Part shown: in pieces, positions 1-11,589 of the stretch
Numbering within the stretch: the stretch's first letter is position 1
How the letters are laid out: each line of letters begins with the position of its first letter
Origin: Boswellia sacra
Taxonomy: Eukaryota > Streptophyta > Magnoliopsida > Sapindales > Burseraceae
Assembly: GCA_013180625.2 (NCBI GenBank)
Contig: SNVD02011092.1
Coordinates: 372,001 to 436,000, forward strand
Length of the DNA: 64,000 bases
Reading direction: 5' to 3'
Position numbers and translations under genes: made by a program
The notes under the pieces: model-generated
Databases searched by the model: none
What the model was told of the DNA's origin: nothing
The model's input: the letters and a program-made list of their open reading frames with translations, nothing else

Positions 1-345
1 TTGCTTTTGATTATTATTCGTTTTAATTATTGTTTTGCATTAAGTATGATTACACTTCGGGAAGACTCTTTTGGTGGGTCCTGTGTCATTATGATTGATT
101 TGATTTATTTTAATTATTTTGCTTTATTGTTTTTCTTTCGTGTTTCGACTTTTGATTTCATTTTTGTTTTGTTGCTTTGTTGCTTTGATTAGAATTAGCC
201 ATATTTGTGTTGTGCTTTCATTAAAAGCTTTAGGGTAAACTCAGAAGGAAGAAAAGAACATTTTTAAAAAGGGTTGAAGCGTGTAGATCATAGAGAAGAA
301 TGAACTCAAGATATTTTCGGTAATATCTTCACTCTTCTCTTTGTT

Positions 346-885
346 ACGGATAATGATAACATTCTTCACCAGCCCTTCACAAATGCTTCCCTTCACTCCC
401 TTAAAATGCTCTGGTAAAAATCTATAAAGCACGATTTAATAGACTTAGGATGTTTATGATTAAGGAAATGCCTGTGGACATCCGCTGGTTAATCGAAGCT
501 AAGATTAGATTAGCTGGCGAATCTGCAATTGATTTTATAGGATACATGCCTGGTCTAGGAAAAAGCACTCTTGCCAGAAAGTGACATGCTAAAAGGTTAT
601 AAGTCTGTTATAGGTGTGCTAGATGGAATTGCATCCAAAATTACCGTTCTTTGGGATTTGTGTGTAAAAATAGGGAAGATAAGCTATAGTTCATCAAGGA
701 TGGACTGAGTAAAGAGTCATTAGATAATATCGTACTGACTCTTGAGAATCATTCCTGTGGATTAGTGCAAAGAGTCATTAGACTATGTTGAACATCAACA
801 ACATAGTCTAGGGAATCTGACTTTAAACAGCCTTGTTTGCTAGTTTGTAAGAAAACTGGATGGGAAGCAAATCCTCGACTCATAG
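346..885 (+). pseudogene. ORF-X of element A (basic, cysteine-cluster accessory protein), degenerate
   Basis: This aligns with the ORF-X copies at 11590-12132 and 36188-36736. Recognisable stretches are MPVDIRWLIEAK, GKSTLARK, VCYRCARWNC and SLGF..NREDKL. The codon matching the start in B' reads ACG here. There is at least one frameshift near the start and several in-frame stops, including one inside the basic KRRA stretch and one after REDKL. The second half of the cysteine cluster has lost a cysteine (NYRS in place of NQxC). It cannot be functional. The family is discussed under the element C copy. Confidence 0.6.
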
Positions 886-1774
886 AAGGCGTTTAAGCCG
901 TTACTGGACGTAAAACCAAAGGAATATGTGAGCCATAATCACAACTATTTGTACATATTTGTTTTGTTTTTCAAGACTTTCATGTCAGTGTGATTTATTA
1001 TTGTTCTCATTGATTTTATCGTTCTTTTGATTTATTTTTCATACTGTTGTATTGTTTTTTCCTTTTATTTTATTAATAATTTTTTTCTTTCTTCTTTCTT
1101 TTCTCTCATTGTTTGTCATGTTATTATTGTTATTTAGTCGTTTTTTACTGTGTATCTTTTACTCTTGATAAATCACGTAGCTTTCCATAAGGTTAAAGTG
1201 GGAGATAAGTATGGAAAAGCAAACGCGTGCATCGATTAACCTCCCACCAAAAGCAGACTTCTTTATTTTAAATATGAGTAGGAGTAATAATTATGCATCG
1301 ACCAACCCCTATTGACAATTGTCCCCACGTTTTTCAAATGAAGGCTTCGATTATTCCCACCAAAAGTTAGATGCACATGTTTTAAGTATAGGAAAGCGGA
1401 TCGATTTATTTGTATGGTTGAGTCTTAATTGTTTATCAATCAACACCCACCTAATTTTCCACCTTCATCTGTCAATTTCAATAACTTTCATCTCTTTTTA
1501 GCTCCATGAATGCAACACCTCATGTACTAAAATAGCATACATAGGATAGGTGAGTGCGAAAAAAAAAAAAAAGAGAATGGAGAGAACACCTGTTCGAAGA
1601 TTTCATAAGATCTGTGTGTTTTGAGATCTAGCCTAGAAGAGATGGTGAGTTTGTGAGAGCAACAGATCACTTAGGTAGGGTATTAGCTGTTAAGAACATA
1701 AATGTCATATACGAGGGGGTTTAGCAATGGGTTAATGGGGTGTGCATTTACAACTGCAATCTTAAGAGGGAGTC

Positions 1775-3141
1775 TGATGAATACTTAAATATGTATGCTT
1801 AATGAGAGCTTAATTCATCATATTGTATTAATAGTGTCATTAAATTCCTCAATTTAATCATATTTGTAGTATTTACATCCTTGGAATTAACTTTCTCTTA
1901 ATTTCGGTTTTGATGTAGGTTAGGTAAAATGGGCATAACGTTCTATTTATAGATCAGAATGGTGCAAATCTTAATGTTTTGAAAAGCTGATTCAATTATC
2001 TACAAGATTTCATTTCAAAATATCATCAATTTCGGGCTCTTAGTGGTCCAAACTTGGGCTGGAAGTGAACCCATCTATAGTCTCGGCCCAGCTTGACCAG
2101 GCCTCAGTATTTGGACAGTATCTCTCAAAATACGTATCCAAATTGTAGAAATCAATATGTTCTAGAAAGCTGAAAGAAATGTCTACAACGTTTATGAAGT
2201 CATGTGATTAAAATGCTCAATATTTCAATGTCAAAATCGGTGGTCAAAGAGGTGCACCTAATGATCCCAATGGTCAAAGTTAGTTCACCTAACATTTGAC
2301 AACTATTCCTTTATAATTTGACAAGTTTGCCCCTGAATGTATCTATAAATAGAGGTGCCTTGTGACCCATGAGGGCATCGTGGCCTTTGCTGGGATCTTG
2401 TATTGTGTTTCTATCTTGTTTTAATGTTATTAATGAATTTTCTTTTTCTTGCATTTTGTGTTCTTTCTCTTATAATGTCTTGCTAATTTCTCTCTTGCTA
2501 AGGCGAAAGGGTGAAACCCTTAATATGAGATATGAGAGTAAGGATTCTCTAACCCTTAATATTTGCTTAATAATCATAATCTTATGTTGTTTGTATGATT
2601 TATATTTATTTTCTTAATCAATCTTGACACCACCCGTAAAGTGGAGGTCTTGATCCATGTTAGACAATCCTTGGCACATCAAATGCTTGGGTCCTTTCTG
2701 GATGTCGTATGGTTCTTTCTTACTGACATGAATCTAGTTAGGAACCTTGATTTGTTGTAGACATATAGAGATTGGCACATGGGATGCTTGAACCCATTTA
2801 CGAGAAGTGGTATAAATATTGGTAACGAAGCAATATAACTCATATAACTAAAATGGGTTGTTTATCCTTATTCGAAATATCAAGGGCGGATCCTCTAACC
2901 TTATCTCTCATTATCATTGTGTTAATTTCTCTTGTGTTATTCTCATTTATTGTCTAAGAACTTGTTCTTTAGTCATATTGTTGATATTATCTTGCCATCC
3001 CTTTGAATCATCTACATCATATTTGCTTACTTATAATTTGTAGCGCTAAAACCTCCTTCCTCGTGGATCGACCCCGGTCTTATCGGGTTTATTACTTCGA
3101 CACTCCTATACTTGGGAGACAATCCTTTTTCGGATGTGTCA
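1775..3141 (+). mobile_element. Solo LTR of the element B/C family inserted in the LOG pseudogene
   Basis: The 1367-bp sequence begins TGATGAATAC and ends GGATGTGTCA. It is the same LTR as at 19956-21347, 29228-30569 and 39044-40388. It is flanked by GAGTC (1770-1774) and GAGCC (3142-3146), a 5-bp target duplication with one later change. The LOG reading frame resumes immediately after it. No internal sequence of this family is attached, so it is a solo LTR left by LTR-LTR recombination. Confidence 0.9.
2344..2353 (+). promoter_or_regulatory. TATA box of the solo LTR
   Basis: TATAAATAGA occurs at the same place in the other LTRs of the family: 39615 in LTR2 of element C is identical, 29798 in LTR1 reads TATAAATTGA, and the copy near 20526 has decayed to TACAAATAGA. 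This is the likely promoter that starts the retrotransposon transcript. Confidence 0.55.
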
Positions 3142-3592
3142 GAGCCAAGTATTAGGTATTATTCCCACTCCCTTAGTTGTACAAAATATATATGGGAAAA
3201 CAGTTGGGGAGGAACTTAGAGTCACATCCATGCACGAACGCGTAGCTCGGTTGCTTGCTTATCCTGATGCGTTCATAGCTTTACTAGGTGGTTTTGGCAC
3301 ACTAGAAGACATTTTTCAGATAGCCTTGTGGTCCTAACTTAATATCCACCAAAAACCTATCGGGTTTTTAAATGTAAAAGTTTTCTTTAATAGTATCTTA
3401 TTTTTTTTAGATAAAGCTATGGAACAGAACTTCATTTCACAGTCGACACATAAAATCCTAGTCACTGCTTCAACTGCCAAGGATCTAATCAATCAATTAC
3501 AGGCATTCATTTTTGAACTTGATCCAGCAGCGACCCAAATAAACTGGCTCAATGGAAGTGATTAGAGGCGTGAACTGGATTTGACACTCTAA

Positions 3593-5098
3593 TTGTAATT
3601 AGCAATTCGGGTTTGAACTTCTTTATTTATGTTTTTATTTATTGTCTTTACTTGTTCGTGATTTTTTTTCTTTCTTGTTGCTCCTCTTCACTAGCATTCT
3701 AGTAAGCTAACTTGTTAGAGTGGCCGGTGAAGAATTTAAACATTCCCGAAGCGTATTTCGATTCTGCTATGTCCGATGTGGCAGAGTAGGGAATATAGTT
3801 TCATTTTTTTAACCCCATTCTAACTAGCTTGCATTAGGACTAACTTGTTTTGTAACAAACTAGTGTTTTGTTCGGGTTCTTCTTTTTTTTCAAGTGTTGT
3901 TTTCTTTTGAGTTTTGTAGGCCTATGATAAGAAAATGATTGAATTGATAATAGCTCTTGGAAAACGATAAATCATGCATAGATTTGTTTACTCAAACTGT
4001 TATTGATTTTGCTTTACTTATATTCCTTGAAAACATTGAGCATATTGCCATAATCACTGAGTTTTTCTTTTTTTTTTCTGCTTAGAGAAGGTTTATGCCA
4101 TTAAGTGTTCATAAGATTTCAGTGGACTTTAGAACCTACCTGATTGTCGCTTGAGGTAAAATTGAAGACTGTACAACATTAAGGAAATTATTTAGGCCAT
4201 CTTTTAATCGTTTGAGCTTTTCTAGCCAACGTACATATGAATTCGATCCCTAGTTTCCCCTTTTGTGCCTATATAAGCCTTTTTCTTTGATGTAACCCAC
4301 AAAAATTTCTCTTAACCCAAAAAAAAAAATTCAATTTCTCCAAACAGTTTATCCCTTACCTATGAGCACGTAGATCATTCAAGACTATATTTTGAGCTAT
4401 GCTATGATTTTGGGAAGTTGAGGGAGATTGGGAGGTGTAATGAGCATTGATAGTGAGTTAAAGAAAAAAACAAAAAAACAAAAAAAAAAGTTCAATTCTA
4501 CACCTTTGGGAATATTTGAAATAACTAAGTTTGGGGTGTAGATTCTTTTGTTTTATGTAAATAAATAGATTGAGTATTGTAAACAAGTTTGGGAGAGTTA
4601 TTGGGTGTGATTTACATAATGTGTTTGGGGGTTGAGCTTTGCATGATCCTGATTGATTTGTGTGCTTTTTGGGTGCTCTAAGCTATCATACCTTCACCTT
4701 AGCCAAACGTTACAAGCTGAATAAAGTCCTATTTGATCCTTATCATTGTATTTGTCTACATTAGTGGAGAGTGGCATGAAAAGCAAGCTTATGAAGTCCA
4801 TTATACTCAACTCTTAATAACCAAATTTGATTCACTTTTAAGCATAAACTGATCCGGGCAGTAATTGATGAAGTGTGAATGGCTTACATACACACACTTA
4901 AGGAATTGAGGTGAAGTGAAACTATTTTATGAACTTAAAATTCTGATCAGTGCTAGGTTTTGAAATTTTCCTTGAGTTATATTTTAATGCGATCTTTGAG
5001 GCCAATTTTTTCAACTTCAAGTGTGTTTTTTATTTTATTTTATTCTATTTTATTTTATTTTTGTGTGTTTTCTGCTTTGTTGTTTATCTCCTGCTTTT
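3593..5098 (+). other. 3' untranslated region of element A
   Basis: No gene is seen. The segment aligns in patches with 13208-14940 of element B' (for example the stretches near 4180-4260 and 14090-14160, and near 4880-4920 and 14740-14780). It is AT-rich with several A-runs. Confidence 0.55.
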
Positions 5099-5180
5099 GC
5101 TCGAGGACTAGCAAAACTCATGTTTGGGGGTATTTGATTTGCTCGAGGACTAGCAAAACTCATGTTTGGGGGTATTTGAT
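5099..5180 (+). repeat. Tandem duplication of the polypurine tract and LTR edge
   Basis: Two identical 40-bp units (5099-5138 and 5141-5180) are separated by TT. Each contains the G-rich tract TGTTTGGGGGTATT followed by TGAT, the first four bases of the LTR. Confidence 0.9.
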
Positions 5181-6337
5181 AAGTATAATTTTTATACATT
5201 ATTTTCATCTTTTATCTTAAGTCTTTTTTGTTTGTTTCCCTCTTTTTTGTGTTTGACTGACGAATTTTGTCAAAGTTTGTTTAAGCTGTAGGGCTGCTTA
5301 CTAATTTTTTATTCTTGAACTTCTGGTGGACGATTATGTCCTTCTCTTTTTATTATGTTGTCTGCCAAGCACCTGGGGGGAATCGATTAAAGCTAGTCCA
5401 TATGCTTATTTGTAAAAAAATGAAAAGGAAAAAAATACTTTTGGGTGGAATCCAATGGCTTTGTAATGAAGATGTTTCCTCTCTTGTCGGTGGGGATTGG
5501 AAACGGAGAAGAAAAAGGAAGAGAAGGGAAGAATTTGGGGGATTCGAACAGAGGGAAATAGAGAGTGAACAGAGCTAGATCTTTGGGGGAGATTCGAACT
5601 TGAAGAGGAATTGCTTACAAAGAAGAGGCAAAAACCAGACAGCCACCATCTTCATCATCAAAGATTCAACTCTCCATAGCTAGTTTCTTTTCTATCCCTA
5701 TTTTCTCTTATGTTTAAAAACATGTTTAGATATGTGTTGTTTGTAGTGTGTAATATGAACCAATTTCCATTTTCTAGGGTGAAGAAGTAGTCGCATTATG
5801 GTGTTTAATTTCTCTTGATTTTGGTTGATTGATATTTATTCCAATATTGTTGAGCAATTTAATTACATGCTTAATGCTTGTGATTTTCTGGCCAATTATT
5901 GTATGAATTGAGATGTGGATTGAGACTGAGAAGTGATGTCCACATTAGTCCGTAATTATCTTGCCATAAATCATGTGAGATGGAGACATGAATGTGATTT
6001 GTTCAATCTTGTATGATTTCTTGCTCTTATTGGGTATTAATAGTGAATTAGATGAGATAGAGATGTAATTCTAATATATTGATATACATTATTATTGCTT
6101 GAGAAATAATAATAATCAAATAAGTGAAATCGATTGGCAACAATTAGAATAAATATTGGTTAATTAAATCAGAGAAGTTAAATTGATTAATTTGGTGAAA
6201 TCGGATCCCTAGATATTTAATTATAAATTTCTTCTATCAAAAAGTTCGGTATTTAGTAGCAACAGTCCTTGTGGGACGATACTTTTATTCGCATTGTATT
6301 ACTTGTCCACGATATCATATACTTACGATTTTATGCA
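5177..6337 (+). mobile_element. 3' LTR of element A (second LTR family)
   Basis: It follows a G-rich polypurine tract, begins TGATAAGTAT and ends near TTTTATGCA; the right border is estimated from the similar LTR end at 25129. It differs from the LTRs of elements B and C. Parts recur at about 14940-15058 (element B') and, more diverged, at 24330-25129. Its length would be about 1.16 kb. Confidence 0.65.
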
Positions 6338-6624
6338 ATACCTTTTCAATAGCCGTAAAAAAGAAGAAAAAAAAGGTTTTCGTTAAACAGCCTCCAAATA
6401 GTCTTTCGTAAAATAATAATCATACTATCCATTCAGTAGTTGGACGATTCTAAATTTTAATTTGACGATGTTATTCAACAATTGTGTACTTAGAATCGAT
6501 GATGGTTCGACATAATTCCACGATGTTATTTGATGATAGCATACCTAAATTTGACAATTTGACGGACATTTGACAGTTCAACTAGAGTCATCGAATTGTC
6601 AAACACAACAAATGCAAGGAAAAC
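6338..6624. other. Intergenic sequence, nothing recognised
   Basis: AT-rich sequence right of the element A LTR. No open frame or element end is evident. Confidence 0.4.
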
Positions 6625-7030
6625 AAAAATCAGTTTGGATTTCAGTTTTGGTTTATGGCTTTTAGTTTGTTATGGGAGGAAGACGCAAGCACAACCAAAA
6701 TCAATTAAAATTACAATTAAAATTAGAAGGCATTAAAAAAGCACCTATGAGGAAGGAAGTTCTTTGTGGGAGAGATGAAATCAATTCTATCGAGTTGGTT
6801 CTAGTTTTCATTTTTGGTTTTCGGTTTTGGTTTGTTGTGGGTGGAAGACGCAAGCACAACCAAAATCAATTAAAATTAACAGGCCTTTTGGAGAGAGATG
6901 AAATAAATTCTGTCTTGGTTCCAGTGTTGATTTTTGGTTTTTGGTTTTGGTTTGTTATGGTTGGAAGAGGCAGGCCACAGAGGTTTTGTTTTTCGGATTT
7001 TGTTTTTGGTTTGTTCCAGTTTGTAATAGA
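6625..7030 (+). repeat. Imperfect tandem repeat (minisatellite-like), about three units
   Basis: Units of roughly 140-185 bp share GAGAGATGAAAT-AATTCT, a run rich in TTTTGGTTT, and GGAAGACGCAAGCACAACC. The repeats keep one frame open from 6672 to 7079 (135 codons), with repeated GRRKHNQNQLKL and hydrophobic FGFxFWFV blocks. No known family is recognised. The open frame is most simply explained by unit lengths divisible by three. Confidence 0.6.
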
Positions 7031-7111
7031 GAGAGTGGATAAAGATGCAGAGAGACGTAAGGTTAAAGAGAGATCGTGAGGAGAGGTAAGGGCAATATGA
7101 AAAATTCGCAC

Positions 7112-8737
7112 CTTAAAGGCTATGAGTATAAAAAATTAAAAAAATAAAGCTAGTTTAAAAATGGTCCCCCAAATGGAGCTAGATCTGAAAATTTCCCATT
7201 TATTTACTTATCATATTCACCTCTGATGGTCCCACTGCCTTAACAATTCAGTAGCATTTCAATTAGTGCAGTTTCATCGTCTGTATTCAATCAAAAACCA
7301 ACTTCATCTTTTATGCTAATTATTTGTTTATTTATTTTTATTTTAATTAGTTAATTTTTTATCTGAGATGTCTATAATGTCCTTACCCTTTTCAAATTTA
7401 AATAACCAATACAATATGAGGGGTGTCTATTGTACAATATTCGAACAATGGGGTGGTATCTATTGCACTATATTGGAGGCTCCATTTCAAATTCTTAAAA
7501 ATATACAAAAAAAAGTGTAAAAAATAAATCTTCAAATATCTTTAAATATCGGTAAGAATGCATGTATAAAATTTTAATTCTAAAAGTCAGACATTACTTT
7601 TTTCATTTTCAATAATATTTAAAATTTATCATATTAGCTAGAGATTAGATGACTATTTAATGATGATTTGGCTTAATCGATTACGCTACGAAATGTTAAA
7701 TATATAGGTTGCCTTTCCATGTCTTATATTTTGATTTTTGATTTTTTAAGTTTGATAAAGTCCTACATTGGAGGTATTCTTGCCTTCGCTTACAGATAAT
7801 AAATATTCATTTTAAAATATCTGTTACAATTGAATACGAAATAATTTAAATTTTATATCAAACGGTAATAACAATTTCGGCTAAACACCATCAAACAGAT
7901 ATATAGAAGTGAACTTGGGAAATGTTTCAAGTGGCTGTATGGTAAAAATTAGGGACTGGAATAAGTGCTTGTTGCCAAAATGCGTTTGGACTTGTTTCAC
8001 AGCGACTTAAGCCAAATTTTTGCTAAAATGTGCATAAATTTTATAAAGATTTCTTTAAATTAAAAAAAATACAATGCCCGTTAAACCTTTCCATATCATC
8101 GTATTATGTCAAAGAAAATTTTGTTAGGAATTCTTATTTTATCAATTAAATTTCTTAGAATTTTTTATTTTTCAAGAAAGTTAGGCATTAGTTGTTTTTT
8201 CTTTCTTTCTTTCTTCCTTTTTTTTTTTTTTTTTTTTTTTGCGTTGCATTGCATATCCATTTCATCATAGTGTTTCAATACAAGTTAAAAAAACATGTGT
8301 GTATATATATGTTGAGATTAAGATCCTTGAAGTTGACCGGCATAACTCAAGATCACAAAGAAATGTAGGAAGATAATAAAGAAACAAAACCGATGAAGAA
8401 TCAAGCAAGTAATTTAACACGAAAACTACTTTTTATTCTTATTATATATCCTTATCATAAATAGGCTCCGGATCATTCATTTGAGATTCTCAGAAATATA
8501 AAAAGAAACAAATCTTCAAAATATCTTGTAACAATTAAAAAATTTATAGAAGTGCGTTGCATGAATAAAATTTTGATTCCCAAACTCAAAGGATCATTTT
8601 AATGCATTAATTATGACATCAATCCCCTGGCCTCTTCGCTGCTTATAGGTAGATATGTTATTCTCCTCCAACATCTAACTCCTCGCATGATAAAAGAATT
8701 TGAGAGAAAAGGAACACACAAACACACGCACACAGAT
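7112..8737 (+). promoter_or_regulatory. Upstream region of the cysteine-rich peptide gene, with repeated host modules
   Basis: A block around GGCTCC-ATTTGAGATTCTTAG followed by an A-rich stretch that often reads TATAAAAAG occurs at about 7480, 8465, 26665 and 61867. A second block (near 8010 and 26845, shared core TAAAATGTGCATAAA/TAAAATGTCCATAAA) follows it in two cases. The 8491-8500 copy contains TATAAAAAG about 240 bp before the peptide start codon and is a possible promoter. A 24-base poly-T run lies at about 8217-8240. No other gene is seen. Confidence 0.4.
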
Positions 8738-8992
8738 ATGGCCATAAATGCTATGGTGATACTTCTAATGACAACCATCATGTTATACATACTTCCGACA
8801 GTCCTTATGCAATCAGATTGTTTAAATAGCTGTAGTGATCAATGCCGTTCAGCATGCGTTCCTTATGCATCAGCTATTTGCAGTCCAATCTGCAATAACA
8901 TATCAGTCAGTTGTGAAACTTGCCTAAATGCTGCTAGGACAACTTGCGCTAACAATTTTATCCAAGGTTGTGCAGTCAATTGTCAAGTGTAA
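8738..8992 (+). CDS. Small secreted cysteine-rich peptide, family not recognised
   Basis: The frame encodes 84 residues. The N-terminus is a typical signal peptide: MAINAMV, a hydrophobic run (VILLMTTIMLYILP) and small residues before the mature part. The mature region of about 58 residues has eleven cysteines with spacing C-x3-C-x3-C-x3-C-x7-C-x3-C-x6-C-x2-C-x7-C-x7-C-x3-C. An in-frame ATG lies 51 bases upstream, but it would put charged residues before the signal peptide, so the internal ATG (GATATGGCC) is preferred. The C-x3-C pairs recall hairpinin- or thionin-like defence peptides, yet the pattern fits none that I can name; the snakin/GASA double cysteine is absent. It is single-exon and intact. 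A diverged copy of its flanks (26641-27440) lacks this coding sequence. Confidence 0.6.
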   Translation: MAINAMVILLMTTIMLYILPTVLMQSDCLNSCSDQCRSACVPYASAICSPICNNISVSCETCLNAARTTCANNFIQGCAVNCQV

Positions 8993-9425
8993 AATCCACC
9001 TTTTTCGATTATATCTATGCGTGTTATGTATAAATCTTAGACTCTATAACATTATTTCATATTTTATTTTCTTTTTAATTTTCAGCTTCGTATTGGTTAT
9101 AGTCTTTCAATTTCGAGTTTCAAGGTATGGAAGAGAACTTGCTTCTACTAATTTTAGTAGTTTGTTATCTTTTTATTTTCTTTTTTAAAAGTTTTACTAA
9201 AGGTTTGTAAATAAATAAATAAAATAACAGTAATTCTTTCTTCTTTTTTAATATAGTATAGTAATGTTAATTAAGCAGATGAATTTAGAATATTGTAGAT
9301 CTATTTTCGATAATTTAAAATGGCGTTATGCATATGTTACGTAGAAATCATCATATCATGAAAAATGTTTTCATATGTTCTCAAATATTTTCTCCATATA
9401 TATATGAACATGAGATAAATAGAAA

Positions 9426-9438
9426 CACTACAAGAAAA
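9426..9438 (+). repeat. Left terminal inverted repeat of the CACTA element
   Basis: CACTACAAGAAAA matches the right end in inverted orientation over 13 bases. The subterminal region that follows holds repeated TTGGTCGC and AGCGAC motifs, the expected binding sites for a CACTA accessory protein. Confidence 0.9.
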
Positions 9439-10296
9439 TCACTCTTTAGCCAACCATAACTTAGCGACTAATATTGGTCGCTATAGGTGAAGATTGAGCC
9501 ACCACAAGTGGTCGCTAAATGCTGGTATTCCACTAGCAAATTTTCGTAGCCGATTTATGAGATTCAGCGACGACATTTGCATTGCCAAATATATAATTTG
9601 GTCGCTGAATATCCTTAATGGAGACCATATTTTCATATGGCAACAAACTTTTTGGTTGCTGATTGCGTAATTTAGCGACGAAAGTTAGTCGCTGTAGATA
9701 CATATTGGGCGACCACATTTGGTCGTTGGATGCTGACATTTGGCCACCAATATTTCGTAGCTGATTCATGATATACTATGATGACATATTAGTTGCTAAA
9801 TATACGAAATTTGGTCGCCAAATGTCCTAAACTTCCATACTTTTGGAGACGATATACTATATATAGAGACGAAGGATTTGGTTGCTGATTGTGCAATTTG
9901 GCGACCAATATTGGTCGCAGAAGGTCCAGTAAAATTGGCATTTTATGTAAATTGTTGGCCGTAGATTATACAAATTTGGTAGTGGAATGTTGAAGACAAG
10001 AAGCCTCTAATTTTTTGGCGATTATTACATTGATTGCTAAAAGTTTTGTATGACAAAGGATCATTGAATCAAATATATATATGATCCAAAAAATTGTAGC
10101 ACAAAAATCAAGTATTCATGTAAACTTGAAACAAAAGTAACAAAGAATCCTATCAGACAAAATATACATGACAAAAAAATTGTAACACAACAAATCCATG
10201 CCAATAGTAGGAAGGTAGTGATATCCATAACCAAAACAAATCCTATTACATAATTTTAATGCCGAAAACATAATAAGATGGTAGTGATGAAATTAA

Positions 10297-11039
10297 CTAT
10301 GGTGCTGGTGGTGATGATCTATGTGATGATGATGAAGCAAACTGACCAGGAGCCAAAGTCTGTAAATAAGTCTCAATTGATTGAAACTTAGCCTTCAAAT
10401 CGATTATCTCAGTTTGTTGTGTTTTTATCAAAGACTGTGCTTCAACCAACTCAGATTGGGTGGACTGTAGCTCAACTTGTTGTGTCTCTATCTTAGTGAG
10501 CAATTCTTGATGAATGATAGATGAAGTCATTGCGTGACCATGAGAACCTTGTTTATGCACTCCCAATCCTTTAACATATCCACATTTCTTTCCAAAGATT
10601 CTTTGAGACATCTCAACCTCACTATATTTTGTCTCCCCTTGAGCATTTGAATCCTCCAACTGACGTAACTCTTGCTACAAATTTAAAAACATAAATGGTG
10701 GATCAAATTGAAGAAATAAATATAAAATAGTAAAAGAATTAAAAAAATATAAATAGATTTACATATTTCTCCCGTGCAACATCATTAATCCATCATTTTT
10801 TTGTAGTGTGATGAGTAGATTGAAAAAGATCTGAAAAGCATTGTGTATATGTAAACAAATGTAAAAGAATTTGTTAAAGTATACATTTTGTAACGATAAT
10901 AATAACAAAAATTAGCTAGAAGTTAATAAACTAATCTTACCATAGAGTTATCTGAACGATGAGATGAAAAAGATTTGCACCCCCCGCGGTGATTGAAAGG
11001 GAGTTTTTCCCTATTTTTAGCATTAGTTTCACATTTTTC
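10297..11039 (-). pseudogene. CACTA transposase-related protein (plant Ptta/En/Spm family), 3' exons
   Basis: Three exons can be proposed on the minus strand: 11039-10941 (EKCETNAK, NREKLPFNHRGGCKSF), 10830-10763 (LFQSTHHTTKKWMINDVA) and 10674-10297 (QELRQLEDSN, IFGKKCGYVKGLG, then a coiled coil from about EIETQQVELQ and a Ser/Pro-rich end). GT and AG borders fit each intron. The motifs match the Ptta/En/Spm plant transposase family (Pfam Transposase_24), in which a basic NRxKLxxNHxxG motif and a C-terminal coiled coil are typical. The phase between the first two exons does not agree, so one indel is likely. A further acidic exon piece (EFDDEVVEQEVP) lies at about 11204-11240. The 5' part has been displaced by element B'. 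Confidence 0.7.
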
Positions 11040-11589
11040 CTAAATCATATATGTATACATAACATGTTAGTATCAAAAAGTTTACAGTAAAACAATTTGA
11101 AAATATTTCAACAGAGCTTCCTTTGTTTTAATAATAAATATCAAGTAACATGTAATACTATAAAATTGAGCACTTCTTAATAATCACAACATAAAGAATT
11201 ACTTGGAACCTCCTGTTCCACAACTTCATCATCAAACTCTCAAATATTTTTGAGTTCAAAATAGCATGCAAAGATAAATGAAAACAAATGAAATGTATTC
11301 CAAACTAAATGCAATTCACAAACTCATCATTATACTACATCTCATGTCAAGGATAAAACGTTGAACCTAACATAAATAATGACTTGTCGATTCCAGCCTC
11401 ACCGACTTTGATAGCCCTGCGAAGCACCAACTTTAGCAGCCTCGCTACTCGCCAAATCCAACAGTCCTTCCAAAAAGGGTAAACTCATAAGGAAGCAGAG
11501 AACACTTCCTAAAAGGGTCGAAGCTTGCAGATCAAAGAGAAAAACGAACTCAACATATTTTCGGTAATATCTTTCCTCTTCTCTTTGCT

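Larger units (their letters stand above)
1577..3592 (+). pseudogene. LOG-like gene captured by element A, split by a solo LTR
   Basis: LOG enzymes (cytokinin riboside 5'-monophosphate phosphoribohydrolases) release active cytokinin from its nucleotide. The N-terminal part (1577-1774) begins with ATG and reads toward ICVF, then meets stops; the C-terminal part (3142-3592) has MHERVARL, a LGGFGTLED version of the nucleotide-binding PGGxGTxxE motif, and a tail ending RELDLTL. Between them lies a solo LTR with 5-bp target duplication. Another stop follows the motif, where LWS is followed by TAA. No introns are present, unlike typical plant LOG genes, which suggests capture through RNA. It is non-functional. 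Confidence 0.75.
1..6337 (+). mobile_element. Element A: 3' half of an Athila/Tat-like Ty3/Gypsy retrotransposon with accessory genes
   Basis: The segment holds, in order, a degenerate ORF-X (346-885), a LOG-like pseudogene (1577-3592, split by a solo LTR), a 1.6 kb 3' untranslated region, a duplicated polypurine tract and a 3' LTR (5177-6337). Gag and pol would lie left of the window. The assignment rests on the same gene order in the nearly complete element C (29213-40388), where the cassette lies directly after integrase. Bases 1-233 hold no recognisable gene. The 5' end is not visible, so no target duplication can be given. Confidence 0.75.

Noticed and set aside
6672..7079. 135-codon protein gene
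   Set aside because: The open frame follows tandem repeats whose lengths preserve the frame; it is low in complexity and matches no family.
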